Below, in pieces: positions 51,169-61,590 of a DNA stretch of 64,000 nucleotides. The translations under genes were made by a program, and so were the position numbers. The stretch covers positions 124,001 through 188,000 of the forward strand of contig NZ_AMSG01000004.1 of the NCBI RefSeq assembly GCF_000300875.1, read 5' to 3'. The stretch is from Galbibacter marinus (GTDB lineage: Bacteria > Bacteroidota > Bacteroidia > Flavobacteriales > Flavobacteriaceae). Below the pieces are notes generated by a model. That model saw nothing but the letters and a program-made list of their open reading frames with translations, searched no databases and had not been told where the DNA came from. How positions within the stretch are numbered: the stretch's first letter is position 1; every line of letters starts with the position of its first letter.

Positions 51169-52560
51169 ATGAAACTACAACTATTGTTGCTTCTGTGTCT
51201 GTTTTTTCTCTCTTGTGATGAGCAGAAATCAAGTGCAGAGGAGAAGGATTCTACAAGTGCATACTCGGTGCCTGTGGAGTACTTTAAACTTGACAATGGG
51301 CTTAAGGTTATCCTTTCTAAGGATGATACTGCCCCAACGGCTATTGTAGCAGTGTACTACAATATCGGCTTTAGAATAGAGCCGAAAGATCGAACTGGTT
51401 TTGCTCATTTATTTGAACACATGATGTTTCAAGGTTCCGAAAATCTCCGGAAAATGGAATTTATCAATCTAGTTCAAAAGAATGGTGGTATTTTAAATGG
51501 ATCCACTCGTTTTGATTTTACCAATTATTTTGAGATTGTCCCAGCTCATAAATTAGAAACCATGCTTTGGGCTGAAGCTGACCGCATGAGAGGATTAGAT
51601 ATCACTCAGGAAAATCTAACCAACCAACAAGGGGTGGTGAAAAATGAAGTAAAAGTCAACGTGCTTAATCAGCCATATGGTGGTTTTCCATGGCTAGATA
51701 TGCCACAATATGCCAATGAGAATTGGTACAATGCTCATAATTTCTATGGAGATTTAAAGGATTTGGATTCTGCAAATCTGGAAGATGTGGCAGATTTCTT
51801 TAAAACCTATTACGCCCCTAACAATGCCGCTTTAGCGGTTGTAGGCGATTTCTCCGCTGAAGAGGTGAAGGGATGGATTCAAAAATATTTTGGCGATATA
51901 CCTTCGGCAGAACTTCCCGCGACTCCTGATATTTCAGAGCCGAAGCAAACAGAAGAAAAGTTTTTCATCAAAGACGATTCCTTAGCTAATAAACCTGCCA
52001 TTGCAGTGGCCTATAAAATGCCAAAGAGAAATACACCTGAGTATTACGCGATGGGTCTTTTAGATCAAATTTTGGTTCAAGGCGATAATTCATTGCTTCG
52101 ACAAAAGCTTGTCAATGAAAATGGTTATACATCCAATGTGAGTGGCGGCATAAACTACTTAGGAAATATGTTTAATTATAAAGGGCCTATGCTTTGGATG
52201 TTTAATCTGACTTATGATAATGACACTTCAAAGGATCAAGTGATGGCTGCAGTGGATTCCGTACTTAACAATTTAAAATCAAAGGTTACAAAGGAAAGTG
52301 TAGCTGGGGCACTAGTAAAGATGAGGTCGAGTTTATATGATGAACTAGGAGGATCCTTCGGACTAGGAAGAGCAGATTTGCTCTGTAGTTTTGCTTTATT
52401 TGATGATGACCCCGGGAGAATCAATACTTTGGAGCAGGAGTTTAAAAAAGTCACTCCTGAACTGATCCACGCTACTATTGATTCTTATCTCAGACCAACT
52501 AATAGAACGGTACTAGTGGTAAATCCTTTATTAGATAATTCTAAAACAAGCAAAAGATGA
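51169..52560 (+). CDS. M16 family metallopeptidase, catalytic-type subunit
   Basis: 463 aa lipoprotein (FFLSCDEQ); HLFEH zinc motif (GFAHLFEHMMFQGS) and downstream VVKNEVK Glu. Confidence 0.93.
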   Translation: MKLQLLLLLCLFFLSCDEQKSSAEEKDSTSAYSVPVEYFKLDNGLKVILSKDDTAPTAIVAVYYNIGFRIEPKDRTGFAHLFEHMMFQGSENLRKMEFINLVQKNGGILNGSTRFDFTNYFEIVPAHKLETMLWAEADRMRGLDITQENLTNQQGVVKNEVKVNVLNQPYGGFPWLDMPQYANENWYNAHNFYGDLKDLDSANLEDVADFFKTYYAPNNAALAVVGDFSAEEVKGWIQKYFGDIPSAELPATPDISEPKQTEEKFFIKDDSLANKPAIAVAYKMPKRNTPEYYAMGLLDQILVQGDNSLLRQKLVNENGYTSNVSGGINYLGNMFNYKGPMLWMFNLTYDNDTSKDQVMAAVDSVLNNLKSKVTKESVAGALVKMRSSLYDELGGSFGLGRADLLCSFALFDDDPGRINTLEQEFKKVTPELIHATIDSYLRPTNRTVLVVNPLLDNSKTSKR

Positions 52561-53945
52561 AAACAGCACACTTATATCTATTGATGCTTTGTTTTGTGTG
52601 GAGTCTTTCTGCGCAAGAGAAACAACTTCCACCTGAGGGTGGGGAGCCTCGAGCTTTTACTTTGCCTGAAAAACAAGTAGTACAGCTCGATAATGGATTG
52701 GAGCTTGTCATGGTGCCTTATGGGGCTATTCCTAAAGCTACTATTAGTATTCAGGTTAAAACGGGTAATATTAACGAGACCAAGGATCAAGTATGGCTAT
52801 CTGATTTGATGGCTGATTTGATGGAACAGGGTAGCCGCTCTATGGATGCTAAAGTACTTTCTGACACCATGGCTTCCATGGGAGGAAATTTAAATGTTTC
52901 TGTCAGTCCGCATGTTACCTCTTTAAGTTCCAGTGTACTGTCAGAATTCACCACTTCAGCATTGGAAGTGATGGCTGAGGTATTGCGGTATCCCAAATGG
53001 CCAGAAGCAGAACTTGATCGCTTGAAAAACGATATGAAAAGAAACTTGGCAATAAGTCTTTCTAGACCTAGTTCACAAGCCAATGCAGCATTTTTTGATA
53101 AACTCTATAAGGATCACCCGTATGGGAATTTTTATCCCACAGATACGATGATTTCTTCGTACACCATGAAGGATGTTACTGAGTTTTACAATGATAATTT
53201 TGGTGCTAAAAGAACGGTGGTTTATGTAGTGGGTAAATTTGATCCTGCCCAAGTGGAGCAAGCAGTTCGTGCAGGTTTTGATTCTTGGCAAGTTGGTCCA
53301 GATGTAAATTATCCTACCACAGAACCACAAACACAACAGCTCGTACAGATAATTGATCGACCTAATGCACCACAATCAACTATTATTTATGGGTTGCCGA
53401 CCATTGATCCTTCCAATGATGATTTCTTAGCCTTAGATATCACCAATTCGCTTCTCGGGGGGTCGTTCGGGTCTCGAATCACCAGTAATATACGCGAAGA
53501 CAAAGGTTATACTTATTCGCCGTATAGTAATTTGAAAAGTAATTATAAATCTGGGGTATGGTATGAATCGGCAGATGTTACCTCTGAGTATACGGGCGCA
53601 TCACTTCAGGAGATTAAAAAAGAAATTATCAAACTTCAAGATTCGGTGCCTAGTGGCGAAGAACTCAAAGGAATTAAAAATTATGAAGCTGGGGTATTTG
53701 TATTGCAGAATTCCTCGCCTGCAGGTATAATAGGTCAATTGAGTTTCTTGGATTTACATGGACTTCCAGAGTCTTGGCTGGAGAATAAGGTGGATAACAT
53801 TATGTCAATTACTCCAGAGCAGGTTAGCGAAATGACTAAGAAATATATCAGGCCTGAGGATATGACTTTGATTATTGTCGGAGATAAGGAAAAAGTGAAA
53901 ATGCAAGTCAAAGAAACCTTTTTAAATAATGTTATAATAGATTGA
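52557..53945 (+). CDS. M16 family peptidase-like, non-catalytic partner
   Basis: 462 aa; M16 fold but HxxEH replaced (LSDLMADLMEQGS); keeps GSRITSNIREDKGYTYSPYS. 4-nt overlap with the upstream gene. Confidence 0.92.
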   Translation: MKTAHLYLLMLCFVWSLSAQEKQLPPEGGEPRAFTLPEKQVVQLDNGLELVMVPYGAIPKATISIQVKTGNINETKDQVWLSDLMADLMEQGSRSMDAKVLSDTMASMGGNLNVSVSPHVTSLSSSVLSEFTTSALEVMAEVLRYPKWPEAELDRLKNDMKRNLAISLSRPSSQANAAFFDKLYKDHPYGNFYPTDTMISSYTMKDVTEFYNDNFGAKRTVVYVVGKFDPAQVEQAVRAGFDSWQVGPDVNYPTTEPQTQQLVQIIDRPNAPQSTIIYGLPTIDPSNDDFLALDITNSLLGGSFGSRITSNIREDKGYTYSPYSNLKSNYKSGVWYESADVTSEYTGASLQEIKKEIIKLQDSVPSGEELKGIKNYEAGVFVLQNSSPAGIIGQLSFLDLHGLPESWLENKVDNIMSITPEQVSEMTKKYIRPEDMTLIIVGDKEKVKMQVKETFLNNVIID

Positions 53946-54080
53946 TTTAGAATTCACTTTTTTAACCTAAGAAGTTAAAACTTCAATTTATTTTATAAAA
54001 ATTCAAAGCTACTGATTGTGTTAAAATTAGTAGCTTTGTGTTTTTAACATACAACGTTTAAATATAAATCTTTAAAAAAT

Positions 54081-55007
54081 ATGAAAGTTACAGTTGTTGG
54101 TGCGGGATCGGTAGGTGCGAGCTGCGCCGAGTACATTGCTATTAAAGACTTTGCATCTGAGGTAGTTTTATTGGATATCAAAGAAGGATATGCAGAAGGA
54201 AAAGCCATGGACTTGATGCAAACAGCCTCTTTAAATGGTTTTGATACCAAAATTACGGGAGTTACTGGAGATTATTCCAAAACAGCCGATACGGATGTTG
54301 CCGTGATCACTAGTGGTATTCCACGTAAACCAGGGATGACACGTGAGGAGCTTATTGGAATTAATGCAGGAATTGTTAAGGATGTATCTGATAATTTAAT
54401 AAAGCATTCTCCAAATGTGATTATTATAGTGGTGAGTAATCCAATGGATACCATGACATATTTGGTGCATAAAACAACTGGACTTGCAAAAAATAAAATT
54501 ATTGGAATGGGTGGTGCTTTAGATAGCGCTCGTTTTAAATACAGATTAGCAGAAGCTTTAGAGGCTCCTATCTCTGATGTTGACGGAATGGTTATCGGTG
54601 GTCACAGCGACACTGGAATGATTCCATTAACAAGATTGGCTACTCGTAACAGCCTTCCAGTTCATAAAATTCTCTCCGAAGAACGTCTTACTCAAGTGAG
54701 TGAAGAGACTAAAGTTGGTGGGGCTACACTTACTAAATTACTAGGGACATCTGCATGGTATGCACCAGGAGCAGCGGTATCTGGCTTAGTTCAAGCTATT
54801 GCTTGTGATCAAAAGAAAATGTTCCCATGTTCTGCACTTTTAGAAGGAGAGTATGGAATGTCTGATATCAGTATAGGGGTGCCGGTTATACTTGGTAAAA
54901 ACGGAATTGAGAGCATTGTTGAGATTGAATTAACAGAGGCTGAAAAAGCTAAAATGGAAGAAAGTGCTGCGGGTGTACGTAAAACAAACGGCCTGTTAGA
55001 ATTATAA
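54081..55007 (+). CDS. mdh: Malate dehydrogenase
   Basis: 308 aa; VTVVGAGSVGASCAEYIA, GIPRKPGMTREELIGINAGIVKDV, VSNPMDTMTYL, GGHSDTGMIPL. Confidence 0.95.
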   Translation: MKVTVVGAGSVGASCAEYIAIKDFASEVVLLDIKEGYAEGKAMDLMQTASLNGFDTKITGVTGDYSKTADTDVAVITSGIPRKPGMTREELIGINAGIVKDVSDNLIKHSPNVIIIVVSNPMDTMTYLVHKTTGLAKNKIIGMGGALDSARFKYRLAEALEAPISDVDGMVIGGHSDTGMIPLTRLATRNSLPVHKILSEERLTQVSEETKVGGATLTKLLGTSAWYAPGAAVSGLVQAIACDQKKMFPCSALLEGEYGMSDISIGVPVILGKNGIESIVEIELTEAEKAKMEESAAGVRKTNGLLEL

Positions 55008-55039
55008 AACTTACCACTCCATTGTCAATTTAATAAAAT

Positions 55040-55068
55040 ATCCTGCGAAGATTACTCTTTCGTGGGAT
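55040..55068 (+). terminator. Terminator after mdh
   Basis: ATCCTGCGAA-gattactct-TTCGTGGGAT with T tract. Confidence 0.75.
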
Positions 55069-55098
55069 TTTTTATGACTTAAATCTTGGAAAAAATAA

Positions 55099-55129
55099 TT
55101 GTCAGTTCATATCGTAAACGCTATATTTG
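55099..55129 (+). promoter_or_regulatory. Bacteroidota-type promoter (TTG N20 TATATTTG) for secDF
   Basis: TTG 55099-55101, 20-bp spacer, TATATTTG 55122-55129, ATG at 55165. Confidence 0.6.
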
Positions 55130-55164
55130 TCCGTTTTTATAATTGACCATTAAAATAAATCAGA

Positions 55165-58152
55165 ATGCAGAATAAAGGACTTGTTAGGCTATTTGCTGTT
55201 TTGTTCGCTCTTGTAAGTATTTATCAGTTGTCATTTACCTTTGTTGCAAGCAAGGTAGAAGCAGATGCAGAGGAGTATGCTTACAATAAAATCTCAGATC
55301 AAGAAGAGGACTACGTAGCGAAGCGTGAGAAGGTGGAATCTAGATACTTAGATTCACTTCAAAATGAAAAGGTATTTGATCTTGGATTTACAGACTTCAC
55401 ATTGAAGGAAGTAAAAGAGAAAGAACTCAACAAAGGTTTAGACCTTAAAGGGGGGATCAACGTAACCCTCCAGGTATCGGTTAAGGATATATTGAAAGGA
55501 TTAGCAAATGACTCTAAAGATCCAATCTTCAATAAAGCCTTGGATCAAGCTGATGAAGCTTCGAAAAATAGCCAAGATGACTATGTTGATTTATTCTTCC
55601 AAGAATTTACAAAATTAAGTGGTGGTACAACCAAGTTGGCTTCACCGGATATTTTTGCTAATAAAGTATTGAGCGAGGATATTAATTTCCAAATGACCGA
55701 TGCACAGGTACAACCTGTTTTGCGTAGAAAAATTGACGAGTCTATTACTTCAGCCTTTGAAGTATTACGTCAACGTATCGATAAGTTTGGGGTTACCTCT
55801 CCTAATATCCAGAGACTTGGAACTTCAGGGCGTATTCTAGTTGAATTACCTGGGGCTAAGGATGTGGATCGAGTAAAAAGTCTTCTACAGAGTACTGCGC
55901 AGTTAGAGTTCTGGGAAACCTACAAAGCAGAAGATGTAAATTCTTTTATGATTGCTGCTAACAATAGGCTAATTGATATTCTAGAGGTAAACGATACTAC
56001 AACAACTCAGGAAGATGATGAAGAAGCTTCTGAGATCGACTCTTTGCTTTCTGATGCTGTTAAAGATTCTGCTGATGTAGCTACCCAAGTTAATCCATTG
56101 TATGACCTTATGGTTAGCGGTGGAATGCAAGGTTCTCCAATTATAGCAAGAGTTGCTATTAAGGATACGGCAAAATTCAATGAATATATTAGTATGCCTG
56201 AGATTCGTCAGTTATTACCAGCGAATCTGCAGTATGTTGAATTTGGATGGGGTATTGCTCCTAAGGATTCACAAGTTTTAGATTTATATGCCCTTAAAGG
56301 GAACCGTGAGAGTCAACCTAATATGAGTGGTGATGTGATTACGGATGCACAGCAGACCTATGATATGGCTGGTAGACCAGCAGTATCTATGCAAATGGAT
56401 AATCGTGGTGCTAAAATATGGGAAGAACTTACTGGAAAAGCATTTAGAGAGGGTGGTAATATTGCAATCGTTCTTGATAATGTTGTATACTCAGCACCTG
56501 GTGTTTCTAAAGGTGCTATTAGTGGTGGTAATTCTGAAATTTCAGGAGACTTTACCCTCAATGAAGCAAATGACTTAGCGAACGTTTTAAGAGCAGGTAA
56601 ATTACCCGCTTCAGCGGATATTATTCAATCTGCTGTTGTTGGACCCTCATTAGGACAAGAGGCTATTGATAGTGGAATGTTCTCATTCTTAGTAGCCGCT
56701 TTTCTGGTACTTGTTTGGATGATAACTTACTATGGAAGAGCGGGATTATATGCGGATGTAGCATTAGTGCTTAACATTGTATTGATCTTCGGAATTCTCG
56801 CTGGACTAGGCTTTGTTTTAACCCTTCCTGGTATTGCTGGTATTGTACTTACAATTGGTATGTCAGTGGATGCAAACGTGATTATATTTGAACGTATAAA
56901 AGAGGAATTACGTGCAGGGAAAGGGCAAATTCAAGCGATCACTGATGGTTTTGCAAATGCATTATCCTCAATTCTTGATGCAAATATTACCACGGGATTA
57001 ACTGCTATTGTTCTTTTGATGTTCGGTTCAGGACCAATTCAAGGATTTGCAACAACTCTTATAATTGGTATCCTTACTTCTTTGTTTACGGCAATATTTA
57101 TTACTCGACTAATGTTAGAGGGTGATCTTGCAAAAAATAAAAGGAATTTCACCTTTACCACATTTATCACAGATAAATTACCTAAAAACCGTAATATTGA
57201 TTTCTTAGGTAAGCGTAAGATAGCATATATTATATCAGGAGTACTTGTCCTTATAAGTATTGTTAGTTTGACAACTAAAGGACTTGAGGGTGGTATTGAT
57301 TTTGTAGGTGGTCGTTCTTATCAAGTTCGATTTGTTGACCCTGTGAATCCTACTCAAATTGGCGAGGAATTGAGTGCAGTTTTAGGAAGCACAGAGGTGA
57401 AAACCTTTGGAGATGCCAATCAGGTTAAAATTACCACTAAATATAAAGTTGATGTTGAGGGTAGCGAGGTAGATGATGAAATACAAAATTTGTTATATGA
57501 TAATTTGGTGAAGTACTACCCAGAAAACTTCACGTATAACGATTTCACTCTTGGAGCAAATTCTTCTCAAATAGGTATTTTACAAGCCGTAAAAGTTGGA
57601 CCTACTATTGCAGATGATATAAAAAAAGATGCGCTTTGGGCTGTACTAGGTTCTCTAGTTGTTATATTCTTATTTATTTTACTTAGATTCCGTAAATGGC
57701 AGTTCTCCTTAGGAGCAGTAGCTTCCCTTACTCATGATGTGATTATCGTTCTTGGAGTCTTCTCACTCACATCACACTTAATGCCTTTTAGCATGGAGGT
57801 AGATCAGTCCTTTATTGCAGCTATCCTAACTGTGGTTGGTTATTCTATTAACGATACGGTTATTATATTTGATAGGATTCGTGAAGAAACTCAAAAACGT
57901 GGTTGGAGAGGTGTGGCTATTGTAAATAGCGCTTTAAATAGTACAATTAATAGAACATTGAATACTTCATTAACTACTTTGGTAGTGCTTATTTCCATCT
58001 TTATATTTGGAGGTGAGTCATTACGTGGATTTATGTTTGCGATGATTGTAGGTATTACAGTAGGGACATTCTCATCTTTAATGATAGCAACTCCTATTAT
58101 GTTTGATACCACTAAGGATAAGGGTGAACAAGACAAAGCTTTAGATGCTTAA
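55165..58152 (+). CDS. secDF: Fused protein translocase subunit SecDF
   Basis: 995 aa; LNKGLDLKGGINVTLQV, SecD and SecF TM bundles, GGIDFVGGRSYQVRF, VVGYSINDTVIIFDRIRE. Confidence 0.95.
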   Translation: MQNKGLVRLFAVLFALVSIYQLSFTFVASKVEADAEEYAYNKISDQEEDYVAKREKVESRYLDSLQNEKVFDLGFTDFTLKEVKEKELNKGLDLKGGINVTLQVSVKDILKGLANDSKDPIFNKALDQADEASKNSQDDYVDLFFQEFTKLSGGTTKLASPDIFANKVLSEDINFQMTDAQVQPVLRRKIDESITSAFEVLRQRIDKFGVTSPNIQRLGTSGRILVELPGAKDVDRVKSLLQSTAQLEFWETYKAEDVNSFMIAANNRLIDILEVNDTTTTQEDDEEASEIDSLLSDAVKDSADVATQVNPLYDLMVSGGMQGSPIIARVAIKDTAKFNEYISMPEIRQLLPANLQYVEFGWGIAPKDSQVLDLYALKGNRESQPNMSGDVITDAQQTYDMAGRPAVSMQMDNRGAKIWEELTGKAFREGGNIAIVLDNVVYSAPGVSKGAISGGNSEISGDFTLNEANDLANVLRAGKLPASADIIQSAVVGPSLGQEAIDSGMFSFLVAAFLVLVWMITYYGRAGLYADVALVLNIVLIFGILAGLGFVLTLPGIAGIVLTIGMSVDANVIIFERIKEELRAGKGQIQAITDGFANALSSILDANITTGLTAIVLLMFGSGPIQGFATTLIIGILTSLFTAIFITRLMLEGDLAKNKRNFTFTTFITDKLPKNRNIDFLGKRKIAYIISGVLVLISIVSLTTKGLEGGIDFVGGRSYQVRFVDPVNPTQIGEELSAVLGSTEVKTFGDANQVKITTKYKVDVEGSEVDDEIQNLLYDNLVKYYPENFTYNDFTLGANSSQIGILQAVKVGPTIADDIKKDALWAVLGSLVVIFLFILLRFRKWQFSLGAVASLTHDVIIVLGVFSLTSHLMPFSMEVDQSFIAAILTVVGYSINDTVIIFDRIREETQKRGWRGVAIVNSALNSTINRTLNTSLTTLVVLISIFIFGGESLRGFMFAMIVGITVGTFSSLMIATPIMFDTTKDKGEQDKALDA

Positions 58153-58170
58153 TTAAAAGCAACTAGTGTC

Positions 58171-58209
58171 ATAAAAAAAGAACTGTCAGTGAGGCAGTTC
58201 TTTTTTTAT
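58171..58209 (+). terminator. Terminator after secDF
   Basis: ATAAAAAAAGAACTG-tcagtgagg-CAGTTCTTTTTTTAT long hairpin. Confidence 0.85.
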
Positions 58210-58401
58210 GATCTAACTCCAAGTAACATCTTTCTTTTGAAAGGTACTATTTGATGGGTGTCGCTGTATGTAATTCTCAGTAGCTTAACAAATATTCAAG
58301 TTGTACCGACTTTAATATCACTTTTTAATCTTTTTAGCGTAGAATTAATACGTAACTTTGCATCTTTAAAAATGTTCTTTACATAGGAATCAGTCTAGGA
58401 C

Positions 58402-58549
58402 GGTTTGGGTAATACCAACTAAGAGGGAATTGTGTGAAAATCACAAGCTGTCGCGCAACTGTAAGTAACCATTTAAAGTTTTTACAATTAAATCCACTGT
58501 TTTAATCGATGGGAAGGAAGTAAAAATGTTACAAGCCAGGAGACCTACC
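58402..58549 (+). ncRNA. Cobalamin riboswitch
   Basis: GGGAAttgtgtGAAAatcacaAGCTGtcgCGCAACTGTAA core and B12 box AGCCAGGAGACCTACC; upstream TAACTTTG -10 at 58353-58360; precedes metE. Confidence 0.93.
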
Positions 58550-58704
58550 ACTACTAAAATGATAATGCTTTCGCGAATTTGAAGCTGTATCAGATACTGA
58601 TGAACTTTTCCTTTTTAAAGGGGAGGTATCATTGGTCAAAGTTTTAAATCAGCAGAGCCTCTAGGTCTTGAACGTTCTTTGTTTAACTGATTTAATTCAT
58701 AAAA

Positions 58705-61023
58705 ATGATTACACACAATCTGGGGTATCCGCGTATTGGTACCAAAAGAGCGCTCAAGTTTGCGCTAGAAGATTATTGGTCTGGTAAAATTACCCAAGAC
58801 ACACTTCTTTTAAAGGCTAAGCAGCTTCGAAAAGAGCACTGGCTAGTTCAACAAAACAACGGAATTGAGATTATTCCTACCAATGATTTTTCTTTCTATG
58901 ACCAAGTACTGGATCTTAGTTTTACCTTAGGAGCTATAGCTCCACGGTACATGGAAAGCTTTAATATTCCAGATCGGAGTTTAGATCTTTACTTTGCAAT
59001 GGCTAGAGGGCAGCAGAGAGAAGGAGCTGATGTTATTGCCATGGAGATGACCAAGTGGTTCGATACGAATTATCATTATATCGTACCCGAATTTTATAAA
59101 GATCAGGTTTTTGATCTCAATACTGATAAAATTCTTAATGAACTCCAAGAGGCAATAGAACTTGGTATTACACCTAAACCTGTATTAATTGGTCCTATAT
59201 CTTATTTGCTTTTAGGGAAGGAGAAAGAACCAGGTTTTGATCGACTGGATTTACTTGAAAAACTCCTGCCAATCTATATTGAGCTGTTGCAACAAATTAA
59301 AGAAAATGGCGCAAATTGGATTCAGATCGATGAACCATTTTTGGTAATGGATATTGCTAAAGATATGCAAGATCAATATACTGTCGTATTTGATAGGATA
59401 GCAAAAGAGGTTCCAGAATTGAAAGTGATTTTAGCGACTTATTTTGGTGACTTGGGTCATTGCAGTTCTTGGGTTACAAAACTTCCTGTACATGCACTGC
59501 ATGTTGATTTGGTACGTGGAAGAGATAGCTATAGTACGGTGTTAGAATCACTGGATCCGAATATAAGTCTTTCCCTAGGGATTGTTGATGGGCGTAACAT
59601 ATGGAAGAATGATTATAAGGTTTCTCTAAAACTTATACAAAAGGCAATAGGCGTTTTGGGAGCCTCTAGGGTGATGCTAGCACCTTCTTGTTCGCTTTTA
59701 CATGTGCCCTTTGATTTAGATCAGGAGAAGGAAACTGAAAGTCTGCCAAGTGAAGTTAAAAGCTGGATGGCCTTTGCAAAACAAAAACTAAAAGAAATTG
59801 TTCACCTTAGTGAATTGGCTGTCGACTCTCTCGGGAATGTGAGTGTTTTGGAACAAAATATGAAAGTGCACCGGGATAAACTACATTCCGATTTAATTCA
59901 CAACAGGCAGGTGAAATTAGCTGTGAGTGACCTAGAGGATTCTGACGCCGTTCGTAAGAGTGAATTTAAAGCCAGGCAATCGCTTCAAAAGCAGCACCTA
60001 AGGCTTCCTATCTTCCCTACGACCACCATTGGGTCTTTTCCTCAAACTTCTCAGATCAGAGCCTTACGTTCTAAGCTAAGAAACACAAGGATTGATCAAG
60101 GTGAATATGATTCACAAATCGCTCAAGTTATTAAAGAGACTATTTTATGGCAGCAGCAAATTGGGTTAGATGTTTTAGTTCATGGGGAATTTGAACGCAA
60201 TGACATGGTAGAATACTTTGGAGAGCAATTGGAAGGATTTGCTTTTACTAATTTTGGATGGGTTCAAAGCTATGGCTCTAGGGCAGTTAAGCCTCCTATA
60301 ATTTATGGAGATGTATTCAGACCACATCCAATGACTGTGAAATGGACCTCTTATGCCCAAGGCCTTACAGATCTTCCAGTAAAAGGTATGTTAACAGGCC
60401 CTGTAACCATCTTACAGTGGTCATTTGTACGCAATGACCAGCCACGAGAAACCACTGCGAATCAAATAGCACTTGCTATTAGTGAAGAGGTGAAAGATCT
60501 AGAAAAAGCGGGGATTCAGATAATTCAAATTGATGAGCCTGCTATTCGCGAAGGACTTCCTCTAAAGCGTGGTGATTGGGATACCTATCTCAATTGGGCT
60601 ATCAAAGCTTTTAGAATTAGCGCATCCAAGGTGCAGGACACCACCCAAATCCATACTCATATGTGTTACTCGGAGTTCAATGATATTATTAAGCATATAG
60701 CTGCAATGGATGCTGATGTAATTACCATAGAAACTTCTCGTTCTCATATGGAATTGCTCGACGCCTTTGTGGATTTTAAATATCCCAATGAGATTGGTCC
60801 AGGAGTGTATGACATTCACTCTCCTAGGGTGCCCTCTGAAAAGGAAATGACAGCCTTATTAGAAAAAGCCGCTTGTTTGATTCCAATGGAAAACCTATGG
60901 GTGAACCCTGATTGTGGTTTAAAAACAAGAGGTTGGATTGAGACCAAAGATGCTTTACTTAAAATGGTTAGTGCTGCTAAAGCACTACGCAGGAAGTATC
61001 AGGGTGACCTAGTTTCAGAATAA
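58705..61023 (+). CDS. metE: Cobalamin-independent methionine synthase
   Basis: 772 aa; NLGYPRIGTKRALKFALEDYWSG; FPTTTIGSFPQT; THMCYSEFNDI; NPDCGLKTRGW. Confidence 0.96.
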   Translation: MITHNLGYPRIGTKRALKFALEDYWSGKITQDTLLLKAKQLRKEHWLVQQNNGIEIIPTNDFSFYDQVLDLSFTLGAIAPRYMESFNIPDRSLDLYFAMARGQQREGADVIAMEMTKWFDTNYHYIVPEFYKDQVFDLNTDKILNELQEAIELGITPKPVLIGPISYLLLGKEKEPGFDRLDLLEKLLPIYIELLQQIKENGANWIQIDEPFLVMDIAKDMQDQYTVVFDRIAKEVPELKVILATYFGDLGHCSSWVTKLPVHALHVDLVRGRDSYSTVLESLDPNISLSLGIVDGRNIWKNDYKVSLKLIQKAIGVLGASRVMLAPSCSLLHVPFDLDQEKETESLPSEVKSWMAFAKQKLKEIVHLSELAVDSLGNVSVLEQNMKVHRDKLHSDLIHNRQVKLAVSDLEDSDAVRKSEFKARQSLQKQHLRLPIFPTTTIGSFPQTSQIRALRSKLRNTRIDQGEYDSQIAQVIKETILWQQQIGLDVLVHGEFERNDMVEYFGEQLEGFAFTNFGWVQSYGSRAVKPPIIYGDVFRPHPMTVKWTSYAQGLTDLPVKGMLTGPVTILQWSFVRNDQPRETTANQIALAISEEVKDLEKAGIQIIQIDEPAIREGLPLKRGDWDTYLNWAIKAFRISASKVQDTTQIHTHMCYSEFNDIIKHIAAMDADVITIETSRSHMELLDAFVDFKYPNEIGPGVYDIHSPRVPSEKEMTALLEKAACLIPMENLWVNPDCGLKTRGWIETKDALLKMVSAAKALRRKYQGDLVSE

Positions 61024-61037
61024 TTATTTCAACTAAA

Positions 61038-61070
61038 TTAAGGAGCTGTAGGTTATTTACAGCTCCTTAA
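61038..61070. terminator. Bidirectional terminator between convergent metE and DUF192 gene
   Basis: TTAAGGAGCTGTA-ggttatt-TACAGCTCCTTAA perfect inverted repeat. Confidence 0.8.
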
Positions 61071-61098
61071 TTTAAGCTTACTATTGTGTAATTAAGTC

Positions 61099-61590
61099 TT
61101 ATTCTTGAGTGAATTCAATGCGGTCTCCACTTTGAAGTTTCCACATTTCAATCATTCCGGCGTTAAGTTCTAAAACATATTGGGCTGGCCCTTGGGATCG
61201 TAATGATTCCTCGGACATTGGTGCGGCGTTTTCGATGCTATTGATAATCCTATTATTACTGTCGATAAATAAGATGTCTAATGGAATGCTGGTGTTTTTC
61301 ATGAAGAAGGAACGCGGCTGCTCATCTTCGAAAATAAAAAGCATCCCTTGATTGTTCTCCATAGAGGTTCTATACATAAGGCCAGTTTGACGTTCATATT
61401 CATTATCAGCAATCTCGATATCAATATTTCCTATCTTAAGTGAATCACCTTTATAGATGCTTAATTCACCTTCCTTTTTAAAACTTAATTCTGTAGTCTT
61501 AATTTCTTTCTTTGTTTGGGTTTCACAGCTAACTAAAGCCATACAAAAAAGAATGATTAGGACTAAAGTTCTGATTATAAAATTGATCAT
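61099..61590 (-). CDS. DUF192 family lipoprotein
   Basis: 163 aa; lipobox ALVSCETQ; ERQTGLMYRTSMENNQGMLFIFEDEQPRSFFMKNTSIPLDILFID. Confidence 0.92.
   Translation of the reverse strand: MINFIIRTLVLIILFCMALVSCETQTKKEIKTTELSFKKEGELSIYKGDSLKIGNIDIEIADNEYERQTGLMYRTSMENNQGMLFIFEDEQPRSFFMKNTSIPLDILFIDSNNRIINSIENAAPMSEESLRSQGPAQYVLELNAGMIEMWKLQSGDRIEFTQE

Noticed and set aside
54031-54038. TAGCTTTG as mdh promoter -10
   Set aside because: Matches TAnnTTTG, but the nearest TTG (54016-54018) gives only a 12-bp spacer; not well supported.
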